Source: Bacteriovoracaceae bacterium
GTDB taxonomy: Bacteria; Bdellovibrionota; Bacteriovoracia; Bacteriovoracales; Bacteriovoracaceae
Direction of reading: 5' to 3'
NCBI GenBank assembly: GCA_947441615.1
Contig: CANEUH010000016.1
Span: forward strand, 25,405 to 89,404
Length of the DNA stretch: 64,000 nt
A model generated the notes under the pieces. It made no database searches. It had not been told where the DNA came from and was given only the letters and a program-made list of their open reading frames with translations. The position numbers and the translations under genes are program-made. Positions 44,986 to 53,797 of this stretch are shown piece by piece (position 1 is the stretch's first letter; the number at the start of each line of letters is the position of its first letter).

Positions 44986-45970
44986 TCATGAGTTTAGTAA
45001 ACTTATTTAAAGAAATCTTTTTGAGTGAACTGATTTTTTCTTCAATCTCAAGATCATTTTTCGCTTCAAAACTAATGATTGCCTTTGGGTTTTCCCAGTT
45101 GGGATCGGTCTGAATGCGAAGTCCTACCTGGTTGAATTCGTCGATGAGATTTTTTTGAGCATCCAGAAGAATTTTTTTTGTTGGATCAAGTAAATGCTCA
45201 AGTTTCTCTAAAAGGATTTTACTCTTCTCTTTTGGATTTATTTCAAGCGAGATGATTTTATCAATTTCAGCAATTGATAAAATGTCCTCTTGGTTCTTTT
45301 GAAGTTTTACTTCAAGTTTCCCCATAATCGATTTAAAGCGATGACTCGAGGTAAAAGTGAAATAAAATCCTGGAAGGGGGAGATCCTTTGAGTGATGAGT
45401 TTCTGAAGAAATAAGTGAAGGAATTTTTTCAGAAAGTTTTAAACTAAACTCATAGGCCTCGTCTTTCACGAGTTCACAGGCATTATTTGTTCCCGCATAG
45501 TCTGAGATCATTTTATAAGAACGAAAAGGAATAGAGGCCATTTTCGCGGCCATTGCGACTCCCCAGGCCTCGCGGTCAACGATGCTCCCAAGCCCCTTCA
45601 GAATTTGCGCTTTATTTTTATCCAGGATTCTTTCAAAGCTCGTTAAGCAGTCTAATCCCGTCTGGAGAGATGGGAATGATCTAAACTGAGGTTTTTGATC
45701 GTTAATGAGGTAAATGCTTCTGACTGGAACAAAGTCCCCCACCTTAAGCTCTTCAGTGAGTGTTCCAGCAATTCCTAGGTTAATGATTTCTTTAATTTCA
45801 AACATTGGGATAGTAAGGGCGGTCTTAGTCGCCGCCTCAAAAGGGCCCTCTCCAGTGATGAGTAAAACCAGGGTCTCGTTTTTAAAGAGATCTGGTCTCA
45901 GTTTTTCTAATCCAAATTGATCGATGGTGGCCTGGGCTTCACCGAGATGGGCCATTGTGATAAGATACAT
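44963..45970 (-). CDS. Nucleosidase (MTA/SAH nucleosidase-like) with C-terminal extension
   Basis: N-terminal 200 residues match the nucleoside phosphorylase / MTA-SAH nucleosidase fold: LLITGEGPFEAATKTAL, EIINLGIAGTLTEELKVGDF, IVDREAWGVAMAAKMASIPF with the catalytic Glu region, MISDYAGT with the catalytic Asp. The last 110-130 residues are an unassigned charged helical extension. Such enzymes hydrolyse 5'-deoxyadenosine, the by-product of radical SAM chemistry, which would explain the operon with the SPL-like enzyme (inference). Confidence 0.78.
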   Translation of the reverse strand: MYLITMAHLGEAQATIDQFGLEKLRPDLFKNETLVLLITGEGPFEAATKTALTIPMFEIKEIINLGIAGTLTEELKVGDFVPVRSIYLINDQKPQFRSFPSLQTGLDCLTSFERILDKNKAQILKGLGSIVDREAWGVAMAAKMASIPFRSYKMISDYAGTNNACELVKDEAYEFSLKLSEKIPSLISSETHHSKDLPLPGFYFTFTSSHRFKSIMGKLEVKLQKNQEDILSIAEIDKIISLEINPKEKSKILLEKLEHLLDPTKKILLDAQKNLIDEFNQVGLRIQTDPNWENPKAIISFEAKNDLEIEEKISSLKKISLNKFTKLMNGELNVE

Positions 45971-46026
45971 ACCTGAACTTTGCTTGTTCGGGTGTTTATT
46001 GTCAATAATCTGTCTTGGGGTACAGG

Positions 46027-46965
46027 ATGATCACTAAGTTAAATTCTCGATTTAATGAAACCACTCCTGTTATTACTTTTGGGGGAGCTTCCCTTAGTGG
46101 TGAGGGCGGTGGCTACGGCTTCGGGGAAATGTCCGAAAAAAACGCTGAAAAATTGATTCATGCGGCCTTTGATCATGGGATCACTCTTTTTGATACGGCC
46201 CCTATCTATGGATTTGGGTTATCTGAGGAAAGACTTGGAAGGTATCTTCCAAAGAAAGCACAAGTTGTTTCTAAGTCCGGAGTGGATTGGCATGAGTCAA
46301 AGAGAGTGAACATGTCGAACGCTCCTGAAGTCACTGAAAAAATGCTTCACCAAAGTCTTAAGAGGCTTCAAAGGGAACAAATTGATTTCTACATGGTTCA
46401 CTGGCCTGATTCTAGGGTTGATATCAGAGTTCCTTTAGAGGTTTTAAAAACGGCACAGGCCGAGGGAAAAATTAAGCATATAGGGCTTTGTAATACCAAT
46501 TTAATTGATCTCAAGAGGGCCAGTGAGATCTGTGAGATTGATGCTATTCAAAGTGAGCTTAATTTATTTAATCAGATGCCTTTTGATTCACTAGATCGTC
46601 AATGGGAAGATAAGTTTAGTATGGGGTGGGGAACTTTTGATAAGGGCATTTTATCCGGTCGAGTAAAGGCCGATCGAAAGTTTAATCCAGAAGATTGTAG
46701 ATCTTGGGCACCATGGTGGAATAAAAAAGAAGTTCTTCTTAAAGTTGAAAGGACTCAAAGACTCGCACAAATTCTGAGTGAATTTGATTTAAGTCTTTCA
46801 GCATTCTGTATTCATTACAATCTTAACTATTATGGTCTTTCAACTTGTTTAATTGGGTTTAAATCGCCGTCGGATATTCTTGAGGTAGTATCAAATTTAC
46901 AAACGAACATCTCAAAAGAGAAAATAGAGGAGGTTCTAGGTCTTTGGAATAAAACTCGTTCATAG
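46027..46965 (+). CDS. Aldo/keto reductase
   Basis: NADPH-dependent TIM-barrel oxidoreductase. FDTAPIYGFGLSEERLG holds the catalytic Asp and Tyr; VVSKSGVDW the Lys position; FYMVHWPDSRVDI the His; IGLCNTNLIDLKRASE the middle strand. 312 residues from the ATG at 46027; the extended TTG start is unlikely. The substrate is not predictable. Nine bases separate it from the XRE regulator that follows, which may control it. Confidence 0.88.
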   Translation: MITKLNSRFNETTPVITFGGASLSGEGGGYGFGEMSEKNAEKLIHAAFDHGITLFDTAPIYGFGLSEERLGRYLPKKAQVVSKSGVDWHESKRVNMSNAPEVTEKMLHQSLKRLQREQIDFYMVHWPDSRVDIRVPLEVLKTAQAEGKIKHIGLCNTNLIDLKRASEICEIDAIQSELNLFNQMPFDSLDRQWEDKFSMGWGTFDKGILSGRVKADRKFNPEDCRSWAPWWNKKEVLLKVERTQRLAQILSEFDLSLSAFCIHYNLNYYGLSTCLIGFKSPSDILEVVSNLQTNISKEKIEEVLGLWNKTRS

Positions 46966-46974
46966 GAAGTGTTT

Positions 46975-47838
46975 ATGAATGAACTTGAGGTCTCCATCGG
47001 GCCACTTATGAAAGCGGCCAGAAAATTTAGAAAATTCAATCAATCTGATGTCGCTGATGCCATAGGGTGCTCACAAAGTGCTCTCTCAAAAATGGAGCAC
47101 AATCTCCTCGTCCCTTCTGCCCCTCAATGGTTTTTATTCGCTCGCTTCACCGCCATTCCTCCTGAGACGCTTGAGACTGGTTTCATCGACCGGCATTCAA
47201 AGGTTAAATTTAATAGTGATCAAGTCTCCTTAGGTTTTAAGATCCCAAAAAGGTATAGGGCCTTTAGGTCCGAAAAGGTTCGGGAGCTTTATCCCTTCCT
47301 TCAGTATTTAGAGAAAAAAATGACTCCACCACTGCATCTTGAGTACATGAAATCTTTAAGCCTTGACCCTGAGTTTTTTATTGATTTTGATAATCTCATT
47401 AATTTTCAACTGATCCTTGATACCATTGATTATTTTATAAAACTTGGAAAGAACACTCACGAGGACATTCAAGAAATCGTCCGTTTTGGACAAAACGATG
47501 TTTACTGGGATCACTTTGGAGTTGAATGGAAGGCACTTTCTGATGTAAACACTGTTTTAAAGGAATTTTCGAATCAGCAGGTTTTTTTTCAAACTGATTT
47601 TCAATTAAAAGTTGAGACCATCTCAGAGAAAACGACGATTAGTTATTTCCCTGAGTATCACTTAAAGCAGCTCTCTTCTGGTATAAAACGAGAAACAATT
47701 GATTTTCTTAACTCCTACAGGGAAGCAACTCTAGAGAATCTTATCCAAAAAGTTCTTGGAAAGAACATGCTTTTTGAGCTTCAGCCTCAAGTGAGTACCT
47801 CGTTATTTGGAGCAAGGTTTCTTCTTAAGGCCGCTTAA
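46975..47838 (+). CDS. XRE-family regulator with large C-terminal domain
   Basis: N-terminal HTH: LMKAARKFRKFNQSDVADAI then GCSQSALSKMEHN (about residues 10-45), a clear helix-turn-helix of the Cro/CI type. The remaining 230 residues have no recognised fold (DNLINFQLILDTIDYFIKLG region mostly helical). Start at ATG 46975 behind AGGAAG. Its 3' end overlaps the convergent nucleotidase by 4 bases. Regulated target unknown; the adjacent reductase is a candidate. Confidence 0.78.
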   Translation: MNELEVSIGPLMKAARKFRKFNQSDVADAIGCSQSALSKMEHNLLVPSAPQWFLFARFTAIPPETLETGFIDRHSKVKFNSDQVSLGFKIPKRYRAFRSEKVRELYPFLQYLEKKMTPPLHLEYMKSLSLDPEFFIDFDNLINFQLILDTIDYFIKLGKNTHEDIQEIVRFGQNDVYWDHFGVEWKALSDVNTVLKEFSNQQVFFQTDFQLKVETISEKTTISYFPEYHLKQLSSGIKRETIDFLNSYREATLENLIQKVLGKNMLFELQPQVSTSLFGARFLLKAA

Positions 47839-49205
47839 TTCTCGTGGGGGAGAGTCTTTTTTCTTGGCCGGTAATAAGTTCTCGGAGAATACTCAGCAAA
47901 GTCTGAAATTTTAGACATGTAGATACATGCGTATTTTTCAATTTGTCCTGCCAGACGACTTGGTTCAACTCCGGCCCTCATTGTCTCTCCCCAATAATGG
48001 TTAAAGTTTTGAGAGTGAGCACGGATAAGTTTTCCAATTTTTTTGTCTACTTTTTCAATTTTTTTAAATTGAGCTTGAACTTTTTCTTTGTCGGGTTTTT
48101 TACTCTTCTCAATCTCTTTATCAAACAATTGGTCGAGTTTTTGCTCAAGATCAATTTTTTCTGACATTAATTTATTTATTTCTAAAGAAAGGTCTGCACT
48201 TTTATTTAACCCATCAATCTCCGCAATGAGTTCATCAATAACGAGAGCTGTTCTCCAGTTACATGTTTTTTTAATTTGTAAAACATCTCCATAAATATGG
48301 TCCCCTAGATAGAGGATTTGTTCTCCTGATAATCCAGAATTTTTCTGAACACTCTGAGCGTTTCCTCCCTGGTAGATCCCATCTTCGATTTTTCCGTGGT
48401 GATTTCTCATAAGACCAGTGGAGGGATCAATTTGAAGAAGTGGCATCTTGTCAGTAAAAAATCGAGGCTTACTAGCGGCCGTAATCACAAGGTTAAATAA
48501 CTCTGACCAACTTTTATGCTCTTTTAAAAAAGGATTGATAGCGTAATCAAGAAGTAACTTAGAGTATTCGAAATCTGAATTCGTAATAACCCAAAGTTTT
48601 TTTCCATGTTTTTTAAAGCGCTCAAGAGAATGAACGATTTCTGGATCCTGGATGATGTACTTTTTAACATTCTTTCGTACCTGACCCTTTAAGGAGCCGT
48701 CTCGATGTGAAGTGTCTAGCGCCTCCAAGATATCTTGTTCAATCGTTTTATAATCAGCCAGATTAAGTTCAGGGTGGTTATCTTTTAAGTCCACGATCTG
48801 CATGTAGAGAACACAATAAGCTATCGAGAAAGTGGTATCAACGATAGAGAATCTTTCTGAATCATTGAGATCAATCACAAGTCCCTGATAAATTTTTTGT
48901 TGAGTTTTAAAATCCATTTCACTTAGACCGTGATAGGCATGCTTCACTTTACTATAAGTGGAGAGTTTTAAAATATTTCCATGGGGCTTATCGATGACGA
49001 GTCCGCGAATAGCGAGATTGATTGAAAACTTTAAGTCACCCACAACCTTTGGATAATTTTTAATTTCGATAAGCTTTTTTTGCATCTCTTTATAAGTGGT
49101 TTCTTCAAACGCGCCTGAATCATACCTCACGAGGGTATAGTCCATATCAAAGCCGATCGCCGCAATTTGCTTCATGTTGAGTGTTCTGTTGACGTAAATT
49201 CCCAT
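47835..49205 (-). CDS. HAD-IG family 5'-nucleotidase (IMP-GMP type)
   Basis: Cytosolic purine 5'-nucleotidase-like HAD hydrolase, 456 residues. HAD motif I is GFDMDYTLVRYDSGAFEE (nucleophile Asp, acid Asp), motif II LWVITNSDFEYSKLLLDY, motif III/IV region YLGDHIYGDVLQIKKTCNW. These match the eukaryotic cN-II-like group found sporadically in bacteria including Bdellovibrionota. A Lys-rich coiled segment (about 335-385) sits near the C-terminus. Monocistronic. Confidence 0.88.
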   Translation of the reverse strand: MGIYVNRTLNMKQIAAIGFDMDYTLVRYDSGAFEETTYKEMQKKLIEIKNYPKVVGDLKFSINLAIRGLVIDKPHGNILKLSTYSKVKHAYHGLSEMDFKTQQKIYQGLVIDLNDSERFSIVDTTFSIAYCVLYMQIVDLKDNHPELNLADYKTIEQDILEALDTSHRDGSLKGQVRKNVKKYIIQDPEIVHSLERFKKHGKKLWVITNSDFEYSKLLLDYAINPFLKEHKSWSELFNLVITAASKPRFFTDKMPLLQIDPSTGLMRNHHGKIEDGIYQGGNAQSVQKNSGLSGEQILYLGDHIYGDVLQIKKTCNWRTALVIDELIAEIDGLNKSADLSLEINKLMSEKIDLEQKLDQLFDKEIEKSKKPDKEKVQAQFKKIEKVDKKIGKLIRAHSQNFNHYWGETMRAGVEPSRLAGQIEKYACIYMSKISDFAEYSPRTYYRPRKKTLPHEN

Positions 49206-49351
49206 GCTTACCTTCTGTTTCGGAGTGATTTAAGTGTCCACTTTTACAAACTTTCAGTCAAATAGAGAGATTTTACACTCTGCGTTAGTTTTGGCGATAA
49301 CTTCAATCAAATTAAGTTATAACTAACCTACGCATAATTAAGGAGTAGGGA

Positions 49352-50674
49352 ATGAATCTTCATGTGGGTTTAGTGGTTTTAGGGGCTCTTGCCTTTTCTC
49401 AGATATCATTCGGAAGAGTGATTTATGGCCAGGACAACCGAGTCGAAGTCAGTGACGCCACTCCTTTCCAGCAAAAGCTCGCAAAATCCGCTGCCTCTAT
49501 GGTCTCAAATCTAGTCATTACACGAGATCCAAATAGGCCAGGTGTTGTTCAACTTGGTCAACTCACTCTTAAAGATTGGCTCGAATCGATGGAAGACAAT
49601 AAAAGACAAAAGTCCATTCAAACCGATGGGCCGACTGAGACTTCAGCGAAACTTTCATTTTGTGAGGGAGAGCGATTTGTTAATCAACCAAATCCCGGAA
49701 CTTGTAGTGGATTTTTAATTGCCCCAGATCTAATCATTACAGCAGGTCACTGCGTACAGGATGCTAATTTTTGTACTGACAATAGTTGGGTTTTTGGATT
49801 TGAGTATGACAGCACCACAAAATCTGCGGGTAAAGATATAAAAGAATCCGATGTCTATCATTGCAAAAGGGTCATTTCGAACGCACTCAATATGTCTTTA
49901 GGATTAGACTATGCCCTGGTTCAACTCGATCGCAGGGTAACAGACCGAGGGCCACTAGAAATCTCAATTAATGATAAAATCCAAGATCAAACGGAGCTAT
50001 TTATTATAGGTTCTCCTTCAGGGCTTCCACTAAAAGTTGCTGGTGGTGCTAACGTTAGAACGAACACTCATCCTTATTTTTTCTCAGCGAACCTTGATAG
50101 TTTCCAGGGTAATTCTGGCTCAGGTGTTTTTAATGCAAGTTCGGGTGTGATTGAGGGGATCTTAGTTAGAGGGGAGCAGGACTATGTTTTAAATAAAGAA
50201 AAAGGGTGTGTTGAAGCAAAAAAATGCGCCAACAACACTTGCCGTGGAGAGGATGTAACAAGATTAACGGCGATTCCAGAGGTAGGGATTCAGGGGGCAC
50301 TTAATCGAGCAGCTGAAAGTGGTAATATTAAAAATTTAGAAAAGTTATTAAGCTTAAATGTTTGGATCGATTTTTATTCTAAAGATGGTCAGAGTGCTCT
50401 TTTAAAGGCAGTCAAAGCTGGAAAAATTAACTCTGTTGAGTTTCTCATTTCAAAAGGTGCTGATGTTAATCTTCAGGACTCTAATGGAGAGACTTCACTT
50501 CATCTTCTCGCTTCGATTTCCAATTCGACGGAAATGATGAACTTACTTTTAAAAAACAAGGCACGAGTTGATATCAAAAATAACGCTGGTGAAACGGCAC
50601 TCATGAAAGCTATCAGTGCAAAAAACACTAAAGCGATAAAAATTCTTTCCTCTTTAGTTAGTCAGGTCAACTAA
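49352..50674 (+). CDS. Secreted trypsin-like protease fused to ankyrin repeats
   Basis: Signal peptide (MNLHVGLVVLGALAFSQISFG), then a chymotrypsin-fold protease: His in LIITAGHCVQD (about 132), Asp in GLDYALVQLDR (about 187), Ser in FQGNSGSGVFN (about 256). From residue about 310 to the end are four ankyrin repeats: GIQGALNRAAESGNIKNLEK, GQSALLKAVKAGKINSVEF, GETSLHLLASISNSTEMMN, GETALMKAISAKNTKAIKI. The protease part is paralogous to the gene at 23667, which lacks ankyrins. Ribosome site AAGGAG. The ankyrins may target the protease to a partner. Confidence 0.88.
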   Translation: MNLHVGLVVLGALAFSQISFGRVIYGQDNRVEVSDATPFQQKLAKSAASMVSNLVITRDPNRPGVVQLGQLTLKDWLESMEDNKRQKSIQTDGPTETSAKLSFCEGERFVNQPNPGTCSGFLIAPDLIITAGHCVQDANFCTDNSWVFGFEYDSTTKSAGKDIKESDVYHCKRVISNALNMSLGLDYALVQLDRRVTDRGPLEISINDKIQDQTELFIIGSPSGLPLKVAGGANVRTNTHPYFFSANLDSFQGNSGSGVFNASSGVIEGILVRGEQDYVLNKEKGCVEAKKCANNTCRGEDVTRLTAIPEVGIQGALNRAAESGNIKNLEKLLSLNVWIDFYSKDGQSALLKAVKAGKINSVEFLISKGADVNLQDSNGETSLHLLASISNSTEMMNLLLKNKARVDIKNNAGETALMKAISAKNTKAIKILSSLVSQVN

Positions 50675-51714
50675 TGCTGATGATTGTGCGGGTGAGGAAT
50701 CTTTTTTAAAGCAGAATCAATTTCTTGGCCAAGATTTTTTATGACTTCAATGCTTGGTTTATTATGCACGCAATGGTGTTCTGCTGGGGGAAGAGTGGTT
50801 TTTCTTCCTACTGCACTTTCAATATTCCTAAGAATCGCTTCTTCATAGATTGGATAAATAGTATCGTCTTCATAACCCTTCATGATTGAAGATTGATAAG
50901 GTCTCCATCCAGGGAGAGCCTCATTGTTACAAGAACCACCTCGAAAAAGTCCAAGAGGCTGAAGGCCTATATTCATTTTAACGAGTGATTGAGATCCAAG
51001 GTCTGATCCAGAAGTAATGAGCTGCTTAATTGGAATTTGCCCCATCCAATGGACTTCTCGAGCGTGTTTAGATCTTGCAAGTGAGTCCGTTTTATAGGGA
51101 GGTGTATCTTTAAAATAAACGACATTCGCACTTGAGACAGGACTTTCGCAGTAAACACTTTGCTCAGATTTAGAGTAATCATATTCATCATCAAGTCCAT
51201 AGGTATGAAGCATCTCATGAAACATGGTCTGAATTGGATAATCCATGGATGCAACAGGAATATCACCTCCAGCACCACCAGAGCCTTTTGAAGTAAAGGC
51301 AAGGGACAGGTGAGCATCATAATTCGACTGAGTTTTATAAATTAAATCTCTATTGCACGTGATAATTCTTGGAGATGATGGATGATCGTTTTTGCAATTC
51401 ATTTTTTCGGCATCCATCGAGACAAGTTCAATTTGAAGACTATCCCCCATGCGACTAAATGGAGGTTTTGTGATGAGATAATTTTTGAATTCACTGGCCT
51501 TTGAGTAGGCCTCAGAGTCAGTAACGATAATAATCTTATAAGGCTTTGATGTTTTCACTTCTGTTCGTGAGGATTTGGAGACTGGGCCATTCGCAGGTTT
51601 TGCAGAAAGAGTATTTTCCTTCAGGGCGATAGCTGGTTTCGGAACGAGGTTTTGTCCCCAAGAATTAAAAGATAAACTCAAGATTAAAGCGAAAAAAGCG
51701 ACTTTTCTTTTCAT
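50671..51714 (-). CDS. Secreted M64-like metallopeptidase
   Basis: Exported (MKRKVAFFALILSLSFNSWG signal) zinc peptidase with the motif TMFHEMLHTYGLDDEYDY (about 165-180): HExxHxxGLxDEY, as in M64/IgA-peptidase-type enzymes. Upstream KIIIVTDSEAYSKASEFKN is the typical early strand of that family. Several Cys residues. Its stop overlaps the convergent protease-ankyrin stop, and its start overlaps the next small gene by 4 bases, so the two are coupled. Confidence 0.78.
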   Translation of the reverse strand: MKRKVAFFALILSLSFNSWGQNLVPKPAIALKENTLSAKPANGPVSKSSRTEVKTSKPYKIIIVTDSEAYSKASEFKNYLITKPPFSRMGDSLQIELVSMDAEKMNCKNDHPSSPRIITCNRDLIYKTQSNYDAHLSLAFTSKGSGGAGGDIPVASMDYPIQTMFHEMLHTYGLDDEYDYSKSEQSVYCESPVSSANVVYFKDTPPYKTDSLARSKHAREVHWMGQIPIKQLITSGSDLGSQSLVKMNIGLQPLGLFRGGSCNNEALPGWRPYQSSIMKGYEDDTIYPIYEEAILRNIESAVGRKTTLPPAEHHCVHNKPSIEVIKNLGQEIDSALKKIPHPHNHQH

Positions 51715-52124
51715 AACTTCGCCTCAGAAATGATTTTATTTTTTTGTATATTTTTTATTTTGATAAAGGCACCTTTGTGCCAACTTGGGAGAAACGAATC
51801 AATGTATAACTTCGTTTGTGGTCTTACTCCGCCTGACCACTTACCATTATCTTCAGGATGGTCCCAAAAAGTATAGAAGGAACGGTAGATCTTAGTGGAG
51901 AATTTATTGTTATTTTTTGTAATGATAATTTCTAAATTAGCATTTGGTGGTGTGACGAGATCTTCACAGAATTTTTCAGAAGTAGAATCAATTTTTGTAA
52001 GCTCTAAACCTCTGGTCTTTAAATCAATGATTGCATAGAAGTGATACAGATCTTTACATTCAGCGGATGAATCTCTGGAGTTGATAAAAAAAATAAATGT
52101 AGCAAAAATGCAAAATAATCTCAT
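51711..52124 (-). CDS. Small secreted protein coupled to the M64-like peptidase
   Basis: 137 residues with a signal peptide (MRLFCIFATFIFFINSRDSS) and two Cys in the mature part (ECKDL, KFCEDL). Beta-rich, ends in a basic segment. No family recognised. Because the peptidase start overlaps its stop, it may be a chaperone, inhibitor or substrate of that peptidase (inference). Confidence 0.55.
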   Translation of the reverse strand: MRLFCIFATFIFFINSRDSSAECKDLYHFYAIIDLKTRGLELTKIDSTSEKFCEDLVTPPNANLEIIITKNNNKFSTKIYRSFYTFWDHPEDNGKWSGGVRPQTKLYIDSFLPSWHKGAFIKIKNIQKNKIISEAKL

Positions 52125-52317
52125 CCAATCTATTCTAATTTAGAGCATCATTTATTAAAAGAGAGGCGATCTTTTCCTAATGATTTCAAGATATTGAGCC
52201 AGTTATTAGGGACTTAGACTTGTTATATTCATGCCATTCATGGTCATTGACTTGGTGATTGCCAGAAAGAGTGAAGCTTGTAAACCTATGGAAGTTATCA
52301 TTTTAAAAGGAGTTATT

Positions 52318-52641
52318 ATGAAAAAGTTTATCGCCCTCGCTCTATTGGTTTTCTCGTTTGCTTCAATTGCAGCAACAGTTAAAGTGACATCATTTAACTA
52401 TGTCCGTAATCAAAATGACCTCTATCATCCTCTTGCAGAGCTTTGTGGTTTGGTTGAAGGAGCAACATCGGCCCCATCATTTGTTCGGGTGTTAGTTGAT
52501 CCAAAGAGCAAAGAACCTGCTTCTTACAATACAATTGCAGGAAAGGATGGGAAATTCTGCTTAGCAGTTATCACTTTTCGTGGGAATGCAGAGGTTAGCC
52601 TAATGAATGAAAATGCTTCAACTGAGGCCTTCATTAAGTAA
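52318..52641 (+). CDS. Small secreted protein
   Basis: 107 residues; ATG chosen for its ribosome site (AAAGGAG) and the signal peptide MKKFIALALLVFSFASIAA. The mature 88 residues include two Cys (LCGLVEG, FCLAVI) and look beta-rich (VKVTSFNYVRNQNDLYH). Unknown function. The upstream part of the longer frame (52231) is not supported. Confidence 0.55.
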   Translation: MKKFIALALLVFSFASIAATVKVTSFNYVRNQNDLYHPLAELCGLVEGATSAPSFVRVLVDPKSKEPASYNTIAGKDGKFCLAVITFRGNAEVSLMNENASTEAFIK

Positions 52642-52703
52642 AAAGCTCTTGCTCAATTTGAGAGATTTTTATAAATTAGAAACCTAAATTCTTCTTATAG
52701 TTT

Positions 52704-52779
<76 letters not shown>

Positions 52780-52792
52780 AATTTCCGATAAT

Positions 52793-52820
52793 AAAAAGCC
52801 GAGTTACCTCGGCTTTTTTT
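52793..52820 (+). terminator. tRNA-Ala terminator
   Basis: AAAAAGCCGAG-TTAC-CTCGGCTTTTT, 11-bp stem with T7. A diverged copy is at 56708-56734. Confidence 0.88.
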
Positions 52821-53075
52821 ATGCCTTTAGCAAACTACAACAAAATCAATAATTAACAGTATCGAGGAGTTATCTAGGGCCTCGTCTGTAGTCACGGTCA
52901 GAAGTCTCCAGAGGTCTCTCTGGTTTGCTATATCTGGCTATCTTTTTGGCTATGACCGTACCCCCTAAAAAACCGTACCCCTTTTGATTTTCAAAAAGTG
53001 GCGATTTTGGGGCTTAACCATACGAAATTTTTTTGAGAGCGGACGCTGGCAGACAAACATCCTTAAGGAGGAAAC
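52821..53075. other. Gene-free stretch with repeated ACCGTACCCC
   Basis: No convincing gene. ACCGTACCCC occurs twice (52955-52964, 52972-52981), 17 bases start to start, which would suit recombinase arm-type sites next to attL. A minus-strand open frame through 52860-52985 is too short to name. GGACGCTGGCAGACAAA (53041) recurs with one change at 56567. Confidence 0.35.
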
Positions 53076-53687
53076 ATGACCACGTCATTGCAACAAGAAA
53101 AGATCAATATCTCTCATGTAAAAGCGCTTAAGCGTGCACGGGAGATAATGAAGGTGACTCGTATTGAAATGGCCAGGAGGCTTAATCTAAGTCTTGAAAC
53201 TATTAAAAAATACGAAAAGGGTGGTGCCGTTATTGATGAGAGGAAAATTCAAATTTACCTTAAGGCCCTTGATTTAACCGATGAGGACTATCAGAAAATA
53301 AAGAAAGGGAAAGGCATCACCAGAAGCAGGAAGCAGAAAACAGTGTTCTCCAATTCACAGAGGAGAAGCTACAAGAAAGTTATTACAAAAGAGGTGAGGG
53401 TACTTAGAATTCTGAGGCAGATGAAAAATCTCTCCCAGGATCATGCCTCGTCTTTTTGTGGGTACTCTCGTCCATCAATTGGCCATATTGAAAATGGTAG
53501 GATTGAGCTTGATCAAGATCGGATTCAGCACATTGTTGAAAGTTATGGGCATTCATTATCTGAATTTGAAAGGCTCATGAAAGAGGATGTTTTGAGAGAT
53601 GAAATTTTGGATGCTGCAATTGAGAAGATGAAGTTCCTTCCAGAAGAAAAGCTTAAACTCGTGTGTTCTTTAATTCAAAGTTTTTAA
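53076..53687 (+). CDS. Double-HTH XRE regulator
   Basis: 203 residues with two Cro/CI-type HTH domains: residues about 12-65 (ALKRAREIMKVTRIEMARRL, LSLETIKKYEKG) and about 105-165 (VRVLRILRQMKNLSQDHASS, GYSRPSIGHIENGRIEL). Ribosome site TAAGGAGG. Intact member of a family with two decayed copies at 56860 and 63639 (shared RRSYKKVITKEV). First gene of the tRNA-Ala island; probably regulates island genes or itself. Confidence 0.82.
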   Translation: MTTSLQQEKINISHVKALKRAREIMKVTRIEMARRLNLSLETIKKYEKGGAVIDERKIQIYLKALDLTDEDYQKIKKGKGITRSRKQKTVFSNSQRRSYKKVITKEVRVLRILRQMKNLSQDHASSFCGYSRPSIGHIENGRIELDQDRIQHIVESYGHSLSEFERLMKEDVLRDEILDAAIEKMKFLPEEKLKLVCSLIQSF

Positions 53688-53797
53688 GTCGTGATTACAA
53701 GTGCTTAAGTACCAATACTTAAGGTTGTTCAGTCATAAAGATAAATCATAAAGAATCCGATGAAATATAGGTTTATTTGTTTAAATAGGAAATGACT

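Noticed and set aside
52231..52317. Longer start for the small secreted protein
   Set aside because: It would bury the signal peptide; ATG 52318 has AAAGGAG at the right distance.
52860..52985. Minus-strand frame ending near the tRNA as an integrase remnant
   Set aside because: Only about 35 codons are open and no recombinase motif (R..H.R..Y) is recognisable.
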